From contig CM038047.1 in the NCBI GenBank assembly GCA_021397845.1, positions 49,670,210 through 49,734,209 of the forward strand: 64,000 bases of DNA, given 5' to 3'. Positions 1-11,215 of this stretch are shown one piece after another. Position 1 is the stretch's first letter; each line of letters starts with the position of its first letter. Under the pieces are notes generated by a model, which saw only the letters and a list, made by a program, of their open reading frames with translations, made no database searches and was not told the origin of the DNA. A program made the translations under genes and the position numbers. The stretch is from Areca catechu (taxonomy: Eukaryota; Streptophyta; Magnoliopsida; Arecales; Arecaceae).

Positions 1-429
1 GATCAACCTCATTAGTCTAGGATTAATCCCTGACATCCCTTTCTACATCCTATTCTATCCGATCGATCCCAACCCCTTTTCTTACTTCCCACCATACCAA
101 ACTAACCCTGAATCTACCTCTTATTTTTTGCTCTTTTCTGAAGCTTCTCATATTTATCTAACCACTAGACTGTATTTTATCGAAATAAGTATGTTTCATA
201 CATTCCTTGTGCATGTTAGGTTTGCATCGTATTTATGGTATACTTTATGGCATTTACTAGAAGTTCATTATAAATTTTCATGTGCATGCCAAACCGGATC
301 AAACCTAGAGTGCCTAAATTCTGTTAGGTTTAGACCCAAAGAGTCCAATAAATTTTCTTCGATAGGAATGCCTAGTGGAGTCTATTAAGTGTTGGTTTTG
401 AGTCTAATAAGTTTCCAGATCTAATTCAT

Positions 430-840
430 TTATCTACACCTGCACTGACCTCTGCACAGTATTTGCATCAGGACATTAGCCAAAAGATTAATTTATATAA
501 TGAAATCTATAAAAATTGGCTAATTCTCGAAAGAAAGCCAAGGGATTTAATGTAGGAAATTCTGTTATGGTTAAGAAGCTTCATGCTTGTAGAGTTGAAC
601 CTTTAGAGTGATAAAGAAAGTGGAACCAATGCCAATGCCTATGTGCTTAATCTGTCCTTGGATTTAGGCATTAGCTCTACCTTCAATATCGTGGACTTGG
701 TTGAGTATAGAAAACCAGCAGTGATTCCTAATGAGATTTTTGGACATCACCCATCCTTTGAGAGAGAAACCTTACCTGAGTGTCCACTAAATTTGCTTGA
801 GAGAAGAATACAGATCAAGCGTATCCTGGACGATTAAGCT
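430..840 (+). pseudogene. gypsy integrase C-terminal fragment
   Basis: The best frame (643-837, 64 codons) contains ISSTFNIVDLVEY, followed by a stretch with PNEIFGHHPSF. This resembles the module that follows the DDE core in many plant Ty3/gypsy integrases. Upstream, in broken frames, is text like NSVMVKKLHA, matching the usual V-M-V-x-K/R segment before it. No DDE core lies in the window to the left, so this is a tail only. Stops and at least one frameshift show it is dead. Chromovirus membership is possible but no chromodomain was seen. Confidence 0.55.
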
Positions 841-1329
841 ATCATTACCCGGGCTGCGGCTATCAATGCTACCTGGTCCGATGGCAAGGTCGACTAGAAT
901 GCGGTGATTCGTGGATTACTCAAGAGGACCCACAGCACCTCTACCCAGACTTATTGCCAGCCCCAGACTACCCTATACTTGACAAGGTTGAGTTCCTCCC
1001 ATCCCGGGAGAATTGATGAGGACATCAGGTCAACCCTAGTTTACTATGGATCCCTGAGTTTTGAGTCCTTTAGCCATGATTCCAATTTTATCTTTGAATC
1101 CAATAATCTGGCTGTGTTAGCCATTTGAGTCCTGTATTTAGGCCATGAGTTTTGTTTTATAAGCTTTGTTACACTTGAGTCTTTACCTTGGCCTTTGAAT
1201 CTCATTTTGGGCCTTTTTACATTTGAATCCTGTAATTAGAGTATTGAGTCACATTTTTTATGCTTAGTGAGCCTTATGAGTCATGTAAGTTTTGAGTTTT
1301 ATGAGTCCAGTCGAATTTTTTAAGTCTTA

Positions 1330-2340
1330 TATTGAGTCAAGTCCAATTTTATAAGAAGACTCAAGTCACTTATGAAGCCAATCAGCATAATACTCTAACC
1401 ACTGCAAGGAATCTAATCATCTACATAATTGTGCCACTTGGAAAGCATGGAAGGAGTCTTGGAGCTATCATTGAAGACCTGGATGATAAGTACATCAACT
1501 CACTAGGAGGAGATGGACACCAAGAGAATCCTAGAGCCTGCCCAGCATTGAAATGGGCCGCCCAAAGCCTTCGCCCATCCTTAAATTCAGTGCTCTCCTT
1601 ATGGTCACCTCTCATGTTGGCACCACACTTATGGTCACCTCCCTTGGACCAAGTCAAAGAGAAGGAGAGGAGTAATCCTAGTAAGAAGAGGAAGTTTGAA
1701 CCTATTTAGAAGAGGAGATCTTTATATATTTGAGTAGGAAAAGGATTAGTGGGAATTATCTTGTATGCCCTTACTTGGAGCCCCAGTTTTAAGCCTATTT
1801 AAAGGCCCCTCTCTCATGTATATTAGATGTTAATGAATATGAAAATTTTCTTGAGTTCTTCTCAACTTTGGTATGAATTCTGAGTGGATTTCTATGTGAT
1901 TAAGGGTATCGTGTGATCCCTCAAGATATCTGTGTGATCCCTGTGTCCTACCTCAAAGCCACCTGCCTCTTCATCTCTTGGCCACCCACTTCTAAGCCTT
2001 CCTTCCCTTTGCTTTCTTTAGCCTTCAAACTTATTTCTTCTCTGATTTCTAATCCTTGTTAGGTGATTTACAGGTCCCTCAGAGTTCATAAATCTAGGAT
2101 TCTAATCGGCAAGCTTTCGAGCCACCGGATTGAAAGCCACGAATCCGCAAGGTCTCTAACTTATTTTTCCAGGTCGCATCCGAGAGTGTAGAACGAACTC
2201 TTCATAGATCGATCTCCAAATATCTGTTGGGTACATCCCCTAGACTCCTCTGGTAGTGGTATTGTAGAAGAGCTAGTCCTAACCAGGACTTCTTAGCCTT
2301 GGTGGTCCTGTTTCTTCATTTTTAGGGTTTAGTTCTGCAT
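1330..2340 (+). repeat. LTR-like sequence of the remnant
   Basis: This non-coding stretch has a TATA-like TATTTAAA at 1796-1803, followed within about 300 bases by T-rich, then CT-rich sequence, as in R/U5 regions. It follows the integrase tail in the expected 3' position. I could not fix TG/CA ends or a second copy, so the LTR call is an inference. Confidence 0.35.
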
Positions 2341-2454
2341 GCCTGTGCTTCCAAAAATTTTATAAAATTTTTTACTTAATAACTTGGCTTGACATTCGGG
2401 ATATAAACTCCTAACTTAATACCTAATACACGAAAAATAATTGGCATGTATAAT

Positions 2455-2888
2455 TAGTCCCGCATCAAGCTCCCTCCTGGTATGGTCTGCCTCTTCCGTG
2501 CTGATGTACTTGTGGGCACGGAGGAGGAGCTCGGAGTAAATCTTTGATGGTTTCTTGTCGATGGAGTAGGTAAAATGGGAGGTCCTGAGCCCCCTTTTCA
2601 ATGCCAACATGGCGACGGGCTCATCCAGGTTGTAGATCTCCAAGGTGACAACTTTAAAGCGAGATACAGTCCCACAAGGACTCATGGTCCTGCAAACGGA
2701 TGAGAAGAGGCTGTCAGCTTCACGTGGCACCTTTCGATAGGCGTCGAAGTGTGCTACAAACTTTTTTCCAACTGTTCGAAGGAGTCGATGCTCCTAGACT
2801 CGAGGTGGGTGTACCATACTCGAGTTGCCTTCTAGAGGGTAGCTGGGAAGGTGACATAGAGGAGGGCATTGATGGCCCCCTTGACCCT
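2455..2888 (-). pseudogene. Tat-A gag, C-terminal fragment
   Basis: Minus-strand text runs from a segment like VKGAINALLYVTF through VPREADSLF, then, after a shift, through LEIYNLDEPVAMLALKRGL and SELLLRAHKYISTEEADHTR to RRELDAG near 2455. These align block by block with the retrotransposon gag domains of Tat-B (about 21240-21680) and Tat-D (about 57120-57560). A frameshift separates the two halves. The 5' neighbour block lies beyond the inserted solo LTR, at 4351 and up. Confidence 0.75.
2884..2888. repeat. target-site duplication ACCCT (left)
   Basis: ACCCT at 2884-2888 is repeated exactly at 4351-4355, immediately outside the TG...CA ends of the solo LTR. This marks a retroviral-type integration of 5 bp into Tat-A gag. 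Confidence 0.85.
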
Positions 2889-4350
2889 TGTTGCCCAGTA
2901 AGGTAGCCCAAGAGAGGGGTGAATTGGGTATTTAAAAAATTTAAATAGTTATGTGCTGAACTATGGGATTAGTGTGGCAAAGTGATTGTGCTATATGAGG
3001 TATGCAGCAGAAGTAGTAAATTAAGAGCCAAGTAATAAAGAGCAAGAGAAGAAGGAAGCAAACAATCATAAACACACAGATGTATAGTGGTTCGGTGTAG
3101 TCCAAGCACCTACATCCACTTCCTAAGCTTCTCCTTAGAAATTTTCACTATAATCTATCCAAAATTACAGCCGACTTATTTTTTAAGGCTCACAAGTCAA
3201 AACCTATATTGGTTTTATTAACCTAGGCTCACCAACAACCTTTACAACTTATTTTAATCTAAGCGCACAAGTCAAACCCAAGTTAATTTTGTCTCTTAAG
3301 CTCACTAACAACCTTTAATACTAGTTTCAATACCTTTGAACTAGCAATAATAAATGAAAGCAAGTTTACAAGAAGTAAGCACAAGAAATAGCTCCTAAAA
3401 TGAGCAAAAATAAATATCGATGTAGCTCTTCTTGAATGCTTGAGTTGTCTCCTCTTTGGAATCTTTGAATGCACTCTTATGGCCAAACACTTGAAAGCTT
3501 AATAGCTCAAAAATGGAAGCCTTTTTTCAAAGGAAATCTCTTAAAAGCTCTCTTCTTGTCTTTTTAAATGATTGGAGTTTATCTCTTGTTGTTTCTTGTC
3601 TTTCTTCTTGACTTAAAGAAGTTTGGTGAGTGTTAAATAGCTCAAAACAACTGAGAAAACCGTTAGAATGAAGAAGGTATTGTTTGGAGCCGTTTGGAAT
3701 CAAATCTAAAATTCTAAAAAACTAGCCGTTGCACCAAGTGTCGATACTTGAGTTCTTCATGAGTCGATACTTTGAGTCGACACTTGGATCAGCTCAAGGC
3801 AAAAATTTGAATTTCTAGTGCTCTGCTCCACTTCTGGTCTTAGGCTATGAGTCGATACTTGGATTGTGAGTCGACAATTTGAGTCAACATTTGAGAAACT
3901 TCCAGAAAATACATAGTTCTGTTCATTTTTGTCTTAGGTGATGAGTCGATCTTGAAGTGTCGACACTTGATCCGTAAGTCGACACTTGTCGTGCCAGCTA
4001 AAAGTTCTGCGTGCCAGTCTTCTGAAGTGTCGACATTTGCTCCATGAGTCGACAATTGCTCTATGCCAAATCAAAAATGCATGCCAAACTCTAAAATTTT
4101 CAAGGTTTTGTCCAATATCCCTTTAGATACTTCTTCATAAAAGCCAAAAAGATTATTTTGTGAATATTCAAAGGTTAGGGGATCACTCAAACAATGAGAA
4201 ATATCTAGCTTTGATATTCGTAAACTTAATACTCTTGGATGGGAAATTTTATGTACCTATGACCTAAAATTTATACTCCAATTGAAATATTAGTCCAAAT
4301 ACATACTCAATGTTTTGTTATTCATCAAAATCAAGGAGCCAAAGCCAACA
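2889..4350 (-). mobile_element. solo LTR of a Sirevirus-like Copia element
   Basis: The 1462-bp unit starts TGTTGCCC and ends GCCAACA and is flanked by ACCCT. Its left end (words like AAGAGAGGGGTGAATTG) and right end (AATGTTTTGTTATTCATCAA) match the two ends of the Copia LTR at 49056-50391, which has PBS and gag attached; that fixes both family and minus orientation. No PBS, PPT or coding sequence is present, so it is a solo LTR left by LTR-LTR recombination. Inside, at 3737-4060, lies a cluster of GAGTCGATACTTG / GTCGACACTTG words. Confidence 0.85.
3737..4060. repeat. clustered GTCGA(C/T)A motifs inside solo LTR
   Basis: About nine irregular copies of a 12-14 bp word such as GAGTCGACACTTG, in both orientations (AAGTGTCGACACTTG is nearly palindromic), lie within about 320 bp. 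The related LTR at 49056-50391 has GAGTCGGC / GAGTCGACT words in the corresponding part. The copies are spaced unevenly, so this is not a simple tandem array. Function is unknown. Confidence 0.6.
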
Positions 4351-4760
4351 ACCCTCATGAAAGCCTTGTAGCTCTCAAAGTGATCTAGGAGGTCGGTCGT
4401 CCCATCGTAGGGATCAACCTGAGGCATACAGAACCAATTCGGAATCGGTTCCTCTTGGATTCTATGGGAGAAAGGTGGATGGGCATCATAGCCCGTGGGC
4501 TCACGTGAGGAGCCCTGCAGATTAGCAAACTAGCAGTACAGCTCAGCCAACTTATGCTCTTATTCCTCCAGGCACCTCTCAGCTTGGTGCTTAATAGCCT
4601 CGCTGATGGAACCTTCTACCGAGGTTGTCGGAGGAGAGGGAGATGAGGGCCAGAGGAGATCACGCTGGGGGGCCTTGGCTTGTGGCGCCATGAGGTACCA
4701 TGGTCCGAGACCGAGGACTAACTCTCCCGACCAACCGAACCACTCCACCGCCTCTTCCTT
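4351..4760 (-). pseudogene. Tat-A gag, N-terminal fragment
   Basis: Minus-strand text VEGSISEAIKHQAERCLEE is followed by a stop, then AELYC, another stop, and HPPFSHRIQEEPIPNWF with MPQVDPYDGTTDLLDHFES. This matches the start of gag in Tat-B (about 20990-21240) and Tat-D (about 56860-57120). The two stops sit where the other copies have sense codons. Upstream to about 5140 is gag leader sequence with no clean frame. Confidence 0.75.
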
Positions 4761-5149
4761 GGGATTTGAAGGCTCCTTTGGGGGTAGGATGTAGCTCGTG
4801 GATGTGACGGCCTTCCTTGGAAGGATCGTAAGCTATCATGGGACCCGGCAACTTGAACCGTTAGGGTCCCAGGTTGCTATTGGGTCGCCAGGGACCAGTG
4901 CTGGTGATGCAACTAGCACACCACCACAGCTAAGGCCTGGACCTGCTAGGCGAGCATGCTGAGTTATTGATCCATTGGAGGCAGTGGTAACAGAGCGAGG
5001 AGCTCCCTCTCTGGGCTGTGCAGGTCATCACAGTGGGAAGGGTCTCTCATGCGGTTAATGGAGGCTTCTCGTATACATGTCACCACCATGTTGCTACGGG
5101 CTTCCACCGAAGTTCCTTTAGCAGTCGGGGCTAGTCTAAACTGGCTTCC

Positions 5150-5169
5150 CCCTACCTAGTGTGCCAATC
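5150..5169 (-). other. Tat-A primer-binding site
   Basis: The minus strand reads GATTGGCACACTAGGTAGGG here, directly after an LTR end ...CCGCAATA. Tat-B (20435) and Tat-D (56306) have GATTGG(C/T)G-type sites ending in AGG(A)AGGGGG at the same place. The primer tRNA was not identified. Confidence 0.65.
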
Positions 5170-6790
5170 TATTGCGGCATAGATCGCCATGGCCTGCAGC
5201 TTTGACGTGGCTAGGATGAGTGGACTTCCTATCGGGAGACCTTCATGTGCAATAGATCCTGTAAAAAGAGAAGAAGACCCGAGCTGGGGATTCTAGCAGG
5301 GGCACCCCAATGATCAAGTTAGTGGGAGATCAAGGGAAACAGATATCCCCTTTAGCAAAGCCCAGAATGGTCTTTATATTCAAAGGATGTTGAAGAGAAA
5401 GAGTAGAAGTCTGAGCAATGGAAGTTTGCAGGGGAGTCTTCAGATGGTCCTCCTGCCCTTCGCTTGGCTCCTTTTTATATGCTCGTATGTATTTTTACCT
5501 TTGCCGGAGACCCCTTCGGGCTTCTTATAGAAGCATTTTTCATCTGGAGGGGCTTAGAGCCCCGGTCTGATGCTCTCTTGGTGCGGCTCCTATGGTCAGA
5601 ATGCAGATTAGTCCCTGCTTCCCCTAAAAGGAGGGGGACCGGATCCAAAATCTTAGGAGGAAGCTTTTGCCATGCAGGCAGAGTACTGCGAAGTACGTGT
5701 CCTCACCATGGTGAGTGCGAGTGGCATGCCACAGGGCTTGACACCCCGACAGGGCATATCCTCTTATGGACATCGTATTGCCATACTTGGGAACCTGGCG
5801 GAGCACGAGCCTAGTAGGAGATATCGCAAGGTCTGAGGTTCGTAGTAAACATTCCTCTTCCGGGTGGTGCAGGTAGTGGATTTGTAGGGTATGATGTCCC
5901 GGGCGGCGTGCCTTTCCAAAGGAGGTGCCGATAGCATACTGCAGGGCATGGTGCTCCTCCACAGGAGGTGGCCGGAGCGCCTCTCTATATGGGGTGCAGG
6001 TGGCGAGCCTCTAGCAGAGCACTCCTCCACAGGAGGTGCAGGCGGTGTGCCCCTGGCATAGCACTCCTTCACAGGAGGTGTAGGTGGTGTGGCCTAGCGG
6101 AGTATCCTTTAGCAGGAGATGCTGCTTCTCTAAGTGATGCGGGGGCTTTTAGCGGGGGTGACACCACCTGCTGGGGTCGCTATCCCAGCCGCTCCTAGAG
6201 TCGCCCGAGGGGGACCATACCCATCTATCCTTATTCGGGTTTGACTTTAGGCGAGGAGATTGACTTTGACGAGGAGCTCGACCTCGGACTGGAGCTCGAC
6301 CTTAGTAGAGAGCTCGACCTTGGCCGGGAGCTCGACCTCGGACTGGAGCTCGACCTTGACGGGAAACTCGACCTCGGACGAGAGCTCGACCTCGAATAGG
6401 AGCTCGACCTCGACAGGGAGCTCGACCTTGACGGGGAACTCGACCTCGGCCGGGAGCTTGACCTCGAACAGGAGCTCGACCTCGACAGGGAGCTCGACCT
6501 CGATGGGAGCTCGACCTCGACCAGGAGCTCCACTTCGGATGGGAGCTCGACCTCGGCAGGGAGCTCGACCTCAGATGGGAGCTCGATCTTGAACAGGAGC
6601 TTGACCTCGACAGGGAGCTCGACCTCGGACGAGAGCTCGACCTCGGGGTGGAGCTCGACCTCAGGGTGGAGCTTGACCTTGGACAGGATCTCAACCTCAG
6701 CTATGAGCTTGACCTCGGACGGGAGCTCGACCTTGGATAGGAGCTTAAACTCAAACAAGAGCTCGACCTCGGCACCCATCTAGTGGCAGC
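5170..6790 (-). repeat. Tat-A 5' LTR (incomplete at U3)
   Basis: The LTR begins next to the PBS. Its U5 part (about 5280-5330) contains the complement of the GGGGCACTCC...GATCAAGTTAG block seen in the U5 of Tat-B and Tat-D. Further up are two tandem arrays: irregular 30-40 bp units with GCACTCCTCCACAGGAGGTG (about 5880-6120) and the 18-bp array at 6237-6783. The U3 end that in Tat-B and Tat-D carries GATCGCTGACGTGG-like sequence was not found. Confidence 0.6.
6237..6783. repeat. 18-bp tandem array GAGCTCGACCTCGGACGG
   Basis: About thirty copies of an 18-bp word built on GAGCTCGACCTCG, each with a SacI-type hexamer GAGCTC unless mutated. Because 18 is divisible by three, the array opens long frames on both strands encoding six-residue repeats; these follow from the period and are not evidence for a protein. 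The array lies in the U3 of the Tat-A LTR. Confidence 0.85.
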
Positions 6791-7760
6791 ATCCAGGTGG
6801 CTCCTTCTACCAACCAAGCTACCAGTTGGAACAGACACGGGCTCTACATCAGTGGTTATGCCAGATCAAGCACCTCTTCTAATCAATCGAATCCAGCAAG
6901 ATGCCAAACCACCAGGTACCCTCGTTCGAGCAGGTCTCGGTAGTAATTGGTACTTATCAACTAGTCCCTGAAAGCTATCAACATGAACTTGCTAGCCACT
7001 CATCAAACTCAATTCCTGGTTGTCCGGCAATTTTGCTCCAATATGCTTCGTCCAACCCAGCCTTGGTAGCAACAACCCCTATCAGTCGGACGGCCCAAAG
7101 GCACATGTATCTCATCTCTGACTAAGGCCTCTGATCAAGCATCTCCTGGTCGACCATTTCTTAGATTCAATAGAAATGCTTGATTAAGTTTGATGGCGAA
7201 GGGGTCCTTAGACGGTACGCCCACTAAAACCCTTTAAAGACAACACTATCGGTGCTTGTCCCCAGGTACTAGATCACATGGCCAAAAGGTCATGTCATGT
7301 CTAATGATCGCTAATATCTGCCATATCTCTGTATTTAAAAGGAGTGCATCTGGGCTTATGCAATAGTTCATATCGCCATCAAAGAAATGTGGCAAAACTT
7401 TACATAAGAACTAGGTTTTAATTAAAATAGAATGAACATCCCCTATAAATAGAAAAGCCTTTGATAGCCTGTTGGTAAGCCCTGTCACTTTCCATTGAAT
7501 CTACCAAGATTCTCCTCATTTTGAAAATACTCTTACCCTTCACCTATAAAATAAAACCCTCTAAGAACTCCCAAGGTATGTCAAAAATTCTCTCCACCAC
7601 GCTTTCATACTATTGTTATATCAGAAATTTATTTAGCATTAGAGGGCCCATGCCAGAATATTTTCTGGTCAGGATTTTTTTTACAGGTTTTACCTTTCGG
7701 AGATCTGCCTCACCACCAGCTCCATCATTTCCGGTACTTGACGAATTTTAGCATCAACAT
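6790..7760 (+). other. LTR-like or regulatory-looking remnant
   Basis: No coding sequence is recognised. TATAAATA at 7444-7451 is followed by CT-rich sequence and a block (about 7640-7735) that loosely resembles the U5 of the Tat LTRs (a CCAGAATATTTTCTGGTCAGG palindrome-like word, then ACAGG). It may be a fragment of another gypsy LTR in + orientation; no ends or duplication were found. Confidence 0.25.
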
Positions 7761-8207
7761 CCATATTCTTTTATACATGAAAAAGTAGCTTCGAAATTTG
7801 TTATTCATATTATTTTACATTATTACTTTCCTAGATAAGTTACTAAAATTAATCTATATTTTTCATAATATTTTTTGTGGGATTAGCGTTTGGAGGTAGT
7901 AAATAACATAGTTATTGAACATTGAATAAAAATGTATTAGAAGGAGGGCATTTTAGAAATAAAATTAAATATTTATTTTACTTACCGTAGGAAAATAATT
8001 TAGTCATCTCCAAGTAAATAAATTTTTTTTCTATTTTATAGATAAATACTATTAAAAAATAATTTATTTATCTTAAAAATATAAAAAATAAGTTGATCAA
8101 TAAAAAAATTAATAATTTTTTTATGATATATGCTCATAAAAAATGAGTGCTAGAAGTATTATAGTAATTTTATTTTTTTTATGATGAAGGCCAGAACAAA
8201 TAATTTT
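7761..8207. other. AT-rich spacer, nothing recognised
   Basis: Very AT-rich sequence with runs of A and T and no open frame of interest. I see no feature. Confidence 0.5.
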
Positions 8208-9737
8208 TTTTTAAATAATGCAAAAAAAAAGTATTATCAAAATATGTGTTTTCATCTATATTTATGAAAGTAGGTGTTTTTCTGCCAACGTGGCAGAAAA
8301 ACCCACTTTCCGATCGAACAAAACGATGCTTGGCAGCACCCTCTTTTTTAATTAAATTTTAATCTAATAAGATTTTAAAAAATATATAACAAAATTTAAA
8401 AGATATTACAACATTAATTGAAAATAAAATGAATTAAAATATATTATAATAATATATAAATATATTTTTATATTATAATAAATATTTTATATTCTAAAAT
8501 ATAATAAATTTATTATAATTCATTATATTATATATTATAAATTATAATATAGTATAAAAATTTTTAAAAAAATTAAAAAATAAAAAAATAATCACCATGT
8601 CGATACCATCCGGTCGCCAGCCCGGTACTAATGCGGTTGACAGCTTGGTGTCAGTCGATCCCTTGCTTAGGATCGATTGCTGGACCGGTGGCCGGACCCT
8701 GGCTGGACCGGTCCAGTTGCCACGGTCCTGCCACCATCCGACCGCCGGTTCGGCCTTTGGTCCAGGTGTCGGTTTGATTGCCAGGATTCGATTACCGATT
8801 CGACTGCCAGGATCTTGCCACCGGTCTAGTCCCAGTCATGCCACAGATCCGATCACTGGTCCGTCTATCGAGATCCTGCCACCGATCCTGAGCAAGGGAT
8901 CGGACTGACACCGGGCTGTCGACCGAACTGGTACCGGGCTAGCGATCGGATAATATCGACCTGGTAATAATTTTAAATTTTTTAAATTTTTTAAATTTTT
9001 TAAATTTTTTATACTATATTATAATACATAATATATAATATAATAAATTATAATAAATTTATTATATTTTAGAATATAAAATATTTATTATAATATAAAA
9101 ATATATTATAATATATTATAATGATATTTTTTAATTAATTTTATTTTTAATTAATGTTATAATATTTTTAAAATTTTGTTATATATTTTTTAAAATCGTA
9201 TTAGATTAAAATTTAATTAAAAAAATACATTTATGGGGCGCAGAGGCATTTAATGTGCATTTATGAGAGATTTTTATTTAATTTCTTAAATACCCTTTTG
9301 AAAAACAAGATCAACTCAGCTACGAAGGGCATTTTTTAAATTAAATTAAATATTACGGATGACATTTTTAAAATTAAATCAAACATTACGAAGGGTATTT
9401 TGGAAATTAGTTTTGAAAGCGCACTTTTGATTCAATTCTCAAAATACCCTTTGTTTGAAATCGTGGAAAGACGATTTCAAGCGGTTTGAAACTGTCTCTT
9501 CCACATGTCCCACCGCACCGTCACTTCCAGGTATCCTACCGCATCGTCCGCGTTCTCAATTTGAAATCATCTTAGCCACAGATGATTTCAGTCCAACTAG
9601 CACGACCCTGCCATATGTCATTTTGTTCGGTCAGAAAGTGGATTTTTGTGTCCCGTGAGAAGAAAAATATCTACTTTCATAAATATAGATTAAAACATCT
9701 ATTTTAGAAATGTATATATTTTTGCATTATTTAAAAA
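8208..9737. mobile_element. 1.5-kb long-inverted-repeat (foldback) element
   Basis: The outer ends are inverted copies: TTTTTAAATAATGC at 8208 and its complement ending at 9737, with inverted homology continuing inward for about 100 bp (words like CTATATTTATGAAAGTAG). A second inverted pair of about 200 bp of almost pure A/T lies at 8340-8580 and 8960-9225. It encloses a GC-rich core (8597-8960) that itself begins and ends with inverted words (GTCAGTCGATCCCTTGC and GCAAGGGATCGGACTGAC). The right arm carries about 370 bp with no left partner. No transposase was seen. The duplication length could not be read, so the superfamily (Mutator-like or other) is open. Confidence 0.7.
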
Positions 9738-9986
9738 GAATTCGAAAAAAATATGGTAAAATTGGAAGGCCGTTCCAGAATCTAACTAGATTTCAATCAG
9801 CAAACGTGGCAAAATAGGAAGTCCATCCGCCCAAACTGCAGAGGACATCGACTGAAGCCCTAAGCCTCTCTTCTCGTTTGCCTCGTCCTCTGACTCCCCG
9901 GAAGCCGACCTCCACCCGCCGACGACGAAGATATCGCCGCCGACCTCGTCCTCCGCCAGCCGCTAACCCTCGTCCCTTCCGCCGGC

Positions 9987-10083
9987 ATGAAACCCACTGA
10001 CCGTCCTTCCTCCAGCAGCATCGCCGATCGGCTCCGCCTCCGACCATCCAAGCCGACGGTTGCCTCCGATGACCATCGACGAG
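9987..10083 (+). CDS. probable exon 1 of Ulp1-type protease gene
   Basis: An ATG at 9987 opens 32 codons (start MKPTDRPSSSS) in GC-rich, exon-like sequence that contrasts with the AT-rich flanks. It ends in one extra base before a GT donor (10084, GAG/GTAGCA). The next convincing exon of a host gene, at 33980, begins with two bases that complete this codon, and its frame stays open, so the phases agree. The residues are low-complexity Ser/Pro/Arg and give no homology, so the link to the downstream exons rests on phase, strand and the absence of another candidate. An alternative is that this exon belongs to a different transcript. Confidence 0.5.
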
Positions 10084-10789
10084 GTAGCACTGTCGCTCAT
10101 TCTCTATCTCTCTGGTTTCTTTCCTACTACTAAAGAAGAAATCTAAATTTGGAAATAATGGTGGGATCGACTTTTTCCTTTTGTACTTCAAGAACGTAAA
10201 ATTGATTGGTGATCTTTCATTCTATATTCTGCCCACAGGACATGGATCAAGCTGTTGCATCAATAGGAATTAGGAAGGCTCTCTGATCCTTATTTTTTCC
10301 TATTTATTATCCCAAGATCTATTAACCAATTGTCCAATCTGACGCAATGGGAACTAACAACTTTTAAACAAATACATGTAATTAAGATTGGCCTCGCCCT
10401 CACAAAAGATCACCATAATTTGATTAGTAAGTACAAAAATTCATTAGATTGCACAACATGTTATATAAATTTATTTTGGAACCATTTTTTTTTTTTGCTG
10501 AAAAAAAAAGGAGAGAGGGGATAAATCCCGGTGTAGCTACCCCCAACTGGGCCCCAACCCCGCCAGGTTATATTCGATTCGGATCGCAATTTTTTCACGT
10601 ACCCTCCCCATCACCGGTGAGTACATCAACCTGATACTACTAAGACGCGGGAGTAGTGTGCTCTCTTGCCACTCCGATCATGTACCACAGAAAAATTCCT
10701 GGATTTAATCGAGTCACCCACGAAGAACCACTTTCAAAATGACCCTACAAAGACTAGCAGAAGTTGGTTTCCAGATCTTGTGGTGTGTA

Positions 10790-11215
10790 ATTGATTGGTC
10801 AAAGCGTCAAATTGTTACAATCCAAGATCTCACTCAAAAATGCGCTATTTGGAAGGTATTATTTGGATTCCTTAGTTTTGTATAAGTACATATGGTCCTG
10901 TTTAAGTATCCAAGATCTATCCAGTACATAGCTAATGCAGGATTAAATGTTTACCTATCTAGGTCCTGAATGCACCCCCCTCCCCTGGGTTTAAGCCCAA
11001 GAATCAAATGCCATGATTAGCCCACGTTCAACCTATGTTGGCCCATGTTGCAGTTATTTCTAGTCTACTTGTGCCATGGGCCTGTCTGCTCTGATATCAT
11101 TTGTCAGATTCTAGTACCTCACTCAAAATGGCTAGTTGGAAGGTGTTATTTTGGTTCTTTGGCCTTATATAAGTATCTAACATCTACCTAGTGCATGGCC
11201 AATGTGGGATCAAAC
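10790..11215 (+). repeat. diverged duplicated segment, about 110 bp
   Basis: The block near 10815-10955 (CTCACTCAAAA...TTTGGAAGGT...ATATAAGT-like...AAGATCTA.CCAGT) recurs diverged at 11118-11215 (CTCACTCAAAATGGCTAG...GGAAGGTG...TATATAAGTATCTAACATCTA). Both copies read in the same direction, about 300 bp apart. They look like fragments of one repeat, possibly an LTR; no family was recognised. Confidence 0.4.

Larger units (their letters stand above)
1..2360 (+). mobile_element. decayed Ty3/gypsy remnant (3' part)
   Basis: The stretch reads as the 3' end of a plus-strand gypsy element: a degenerate integrase tail (about 430-840), a spacer full of the word TTGAGTC (about 1040-1340), then LTR-like sequence to about 2340. 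Nothing could be recognised in 1-430. Stops and shifts interrupt the coding part. No target duplication or PBS was found, so both limits are approximate. The family is inferred from the integrase tail only. Confidence 0.5.
2450..6790 (-). mobile_element. Tat-A: minus-strand Tat-group gypsy relic
   Basis: Reading the minus strand from about 6790 down: an LTR with short tandem repeats, a PBS-like site at 5150-5169, then gag (4760-4351 and 2888-2450) interrupted by a solo LTR. Everything downstream of mid-gag is gone; the homology stops near 2450. The gag text (MPQVDPYDGTTD, MLALKRGLRTS) closely matches Tat-B and Tat-D elsewhere in the window, which is how it was assigned. The U3 start of its LTR was not found, so the upper limit is approximate. 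Confidence 0.7.

Noticed and set aside
4560..4851. 62-63 codon frames on both strands near the Tat-A gag start
   Set aside because: The minus-strand one is part of gag and is included there; the others are shadows.
6231..6783. 182-codon minus-strand frame of EVELPSEVEL-type and RSSS-type repeats
   Set aside because: A direct product of the 18-bp LTR repeat, whose period is divisible by three; not a protein gene.
9793..10191. 132-codon minus-strand frame over the exon 1 region
   Set aside because: Arg/Gly-rich shadow of a GC-rich first exon and its leader on the other strand; no homology, and the + strand has a donor and phase-compatible exon.
10480..10530. T-run and A-run pair considered as a SINE or LINE tail
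   Set aside because: No body sequence or target duplication could be recognised around it.
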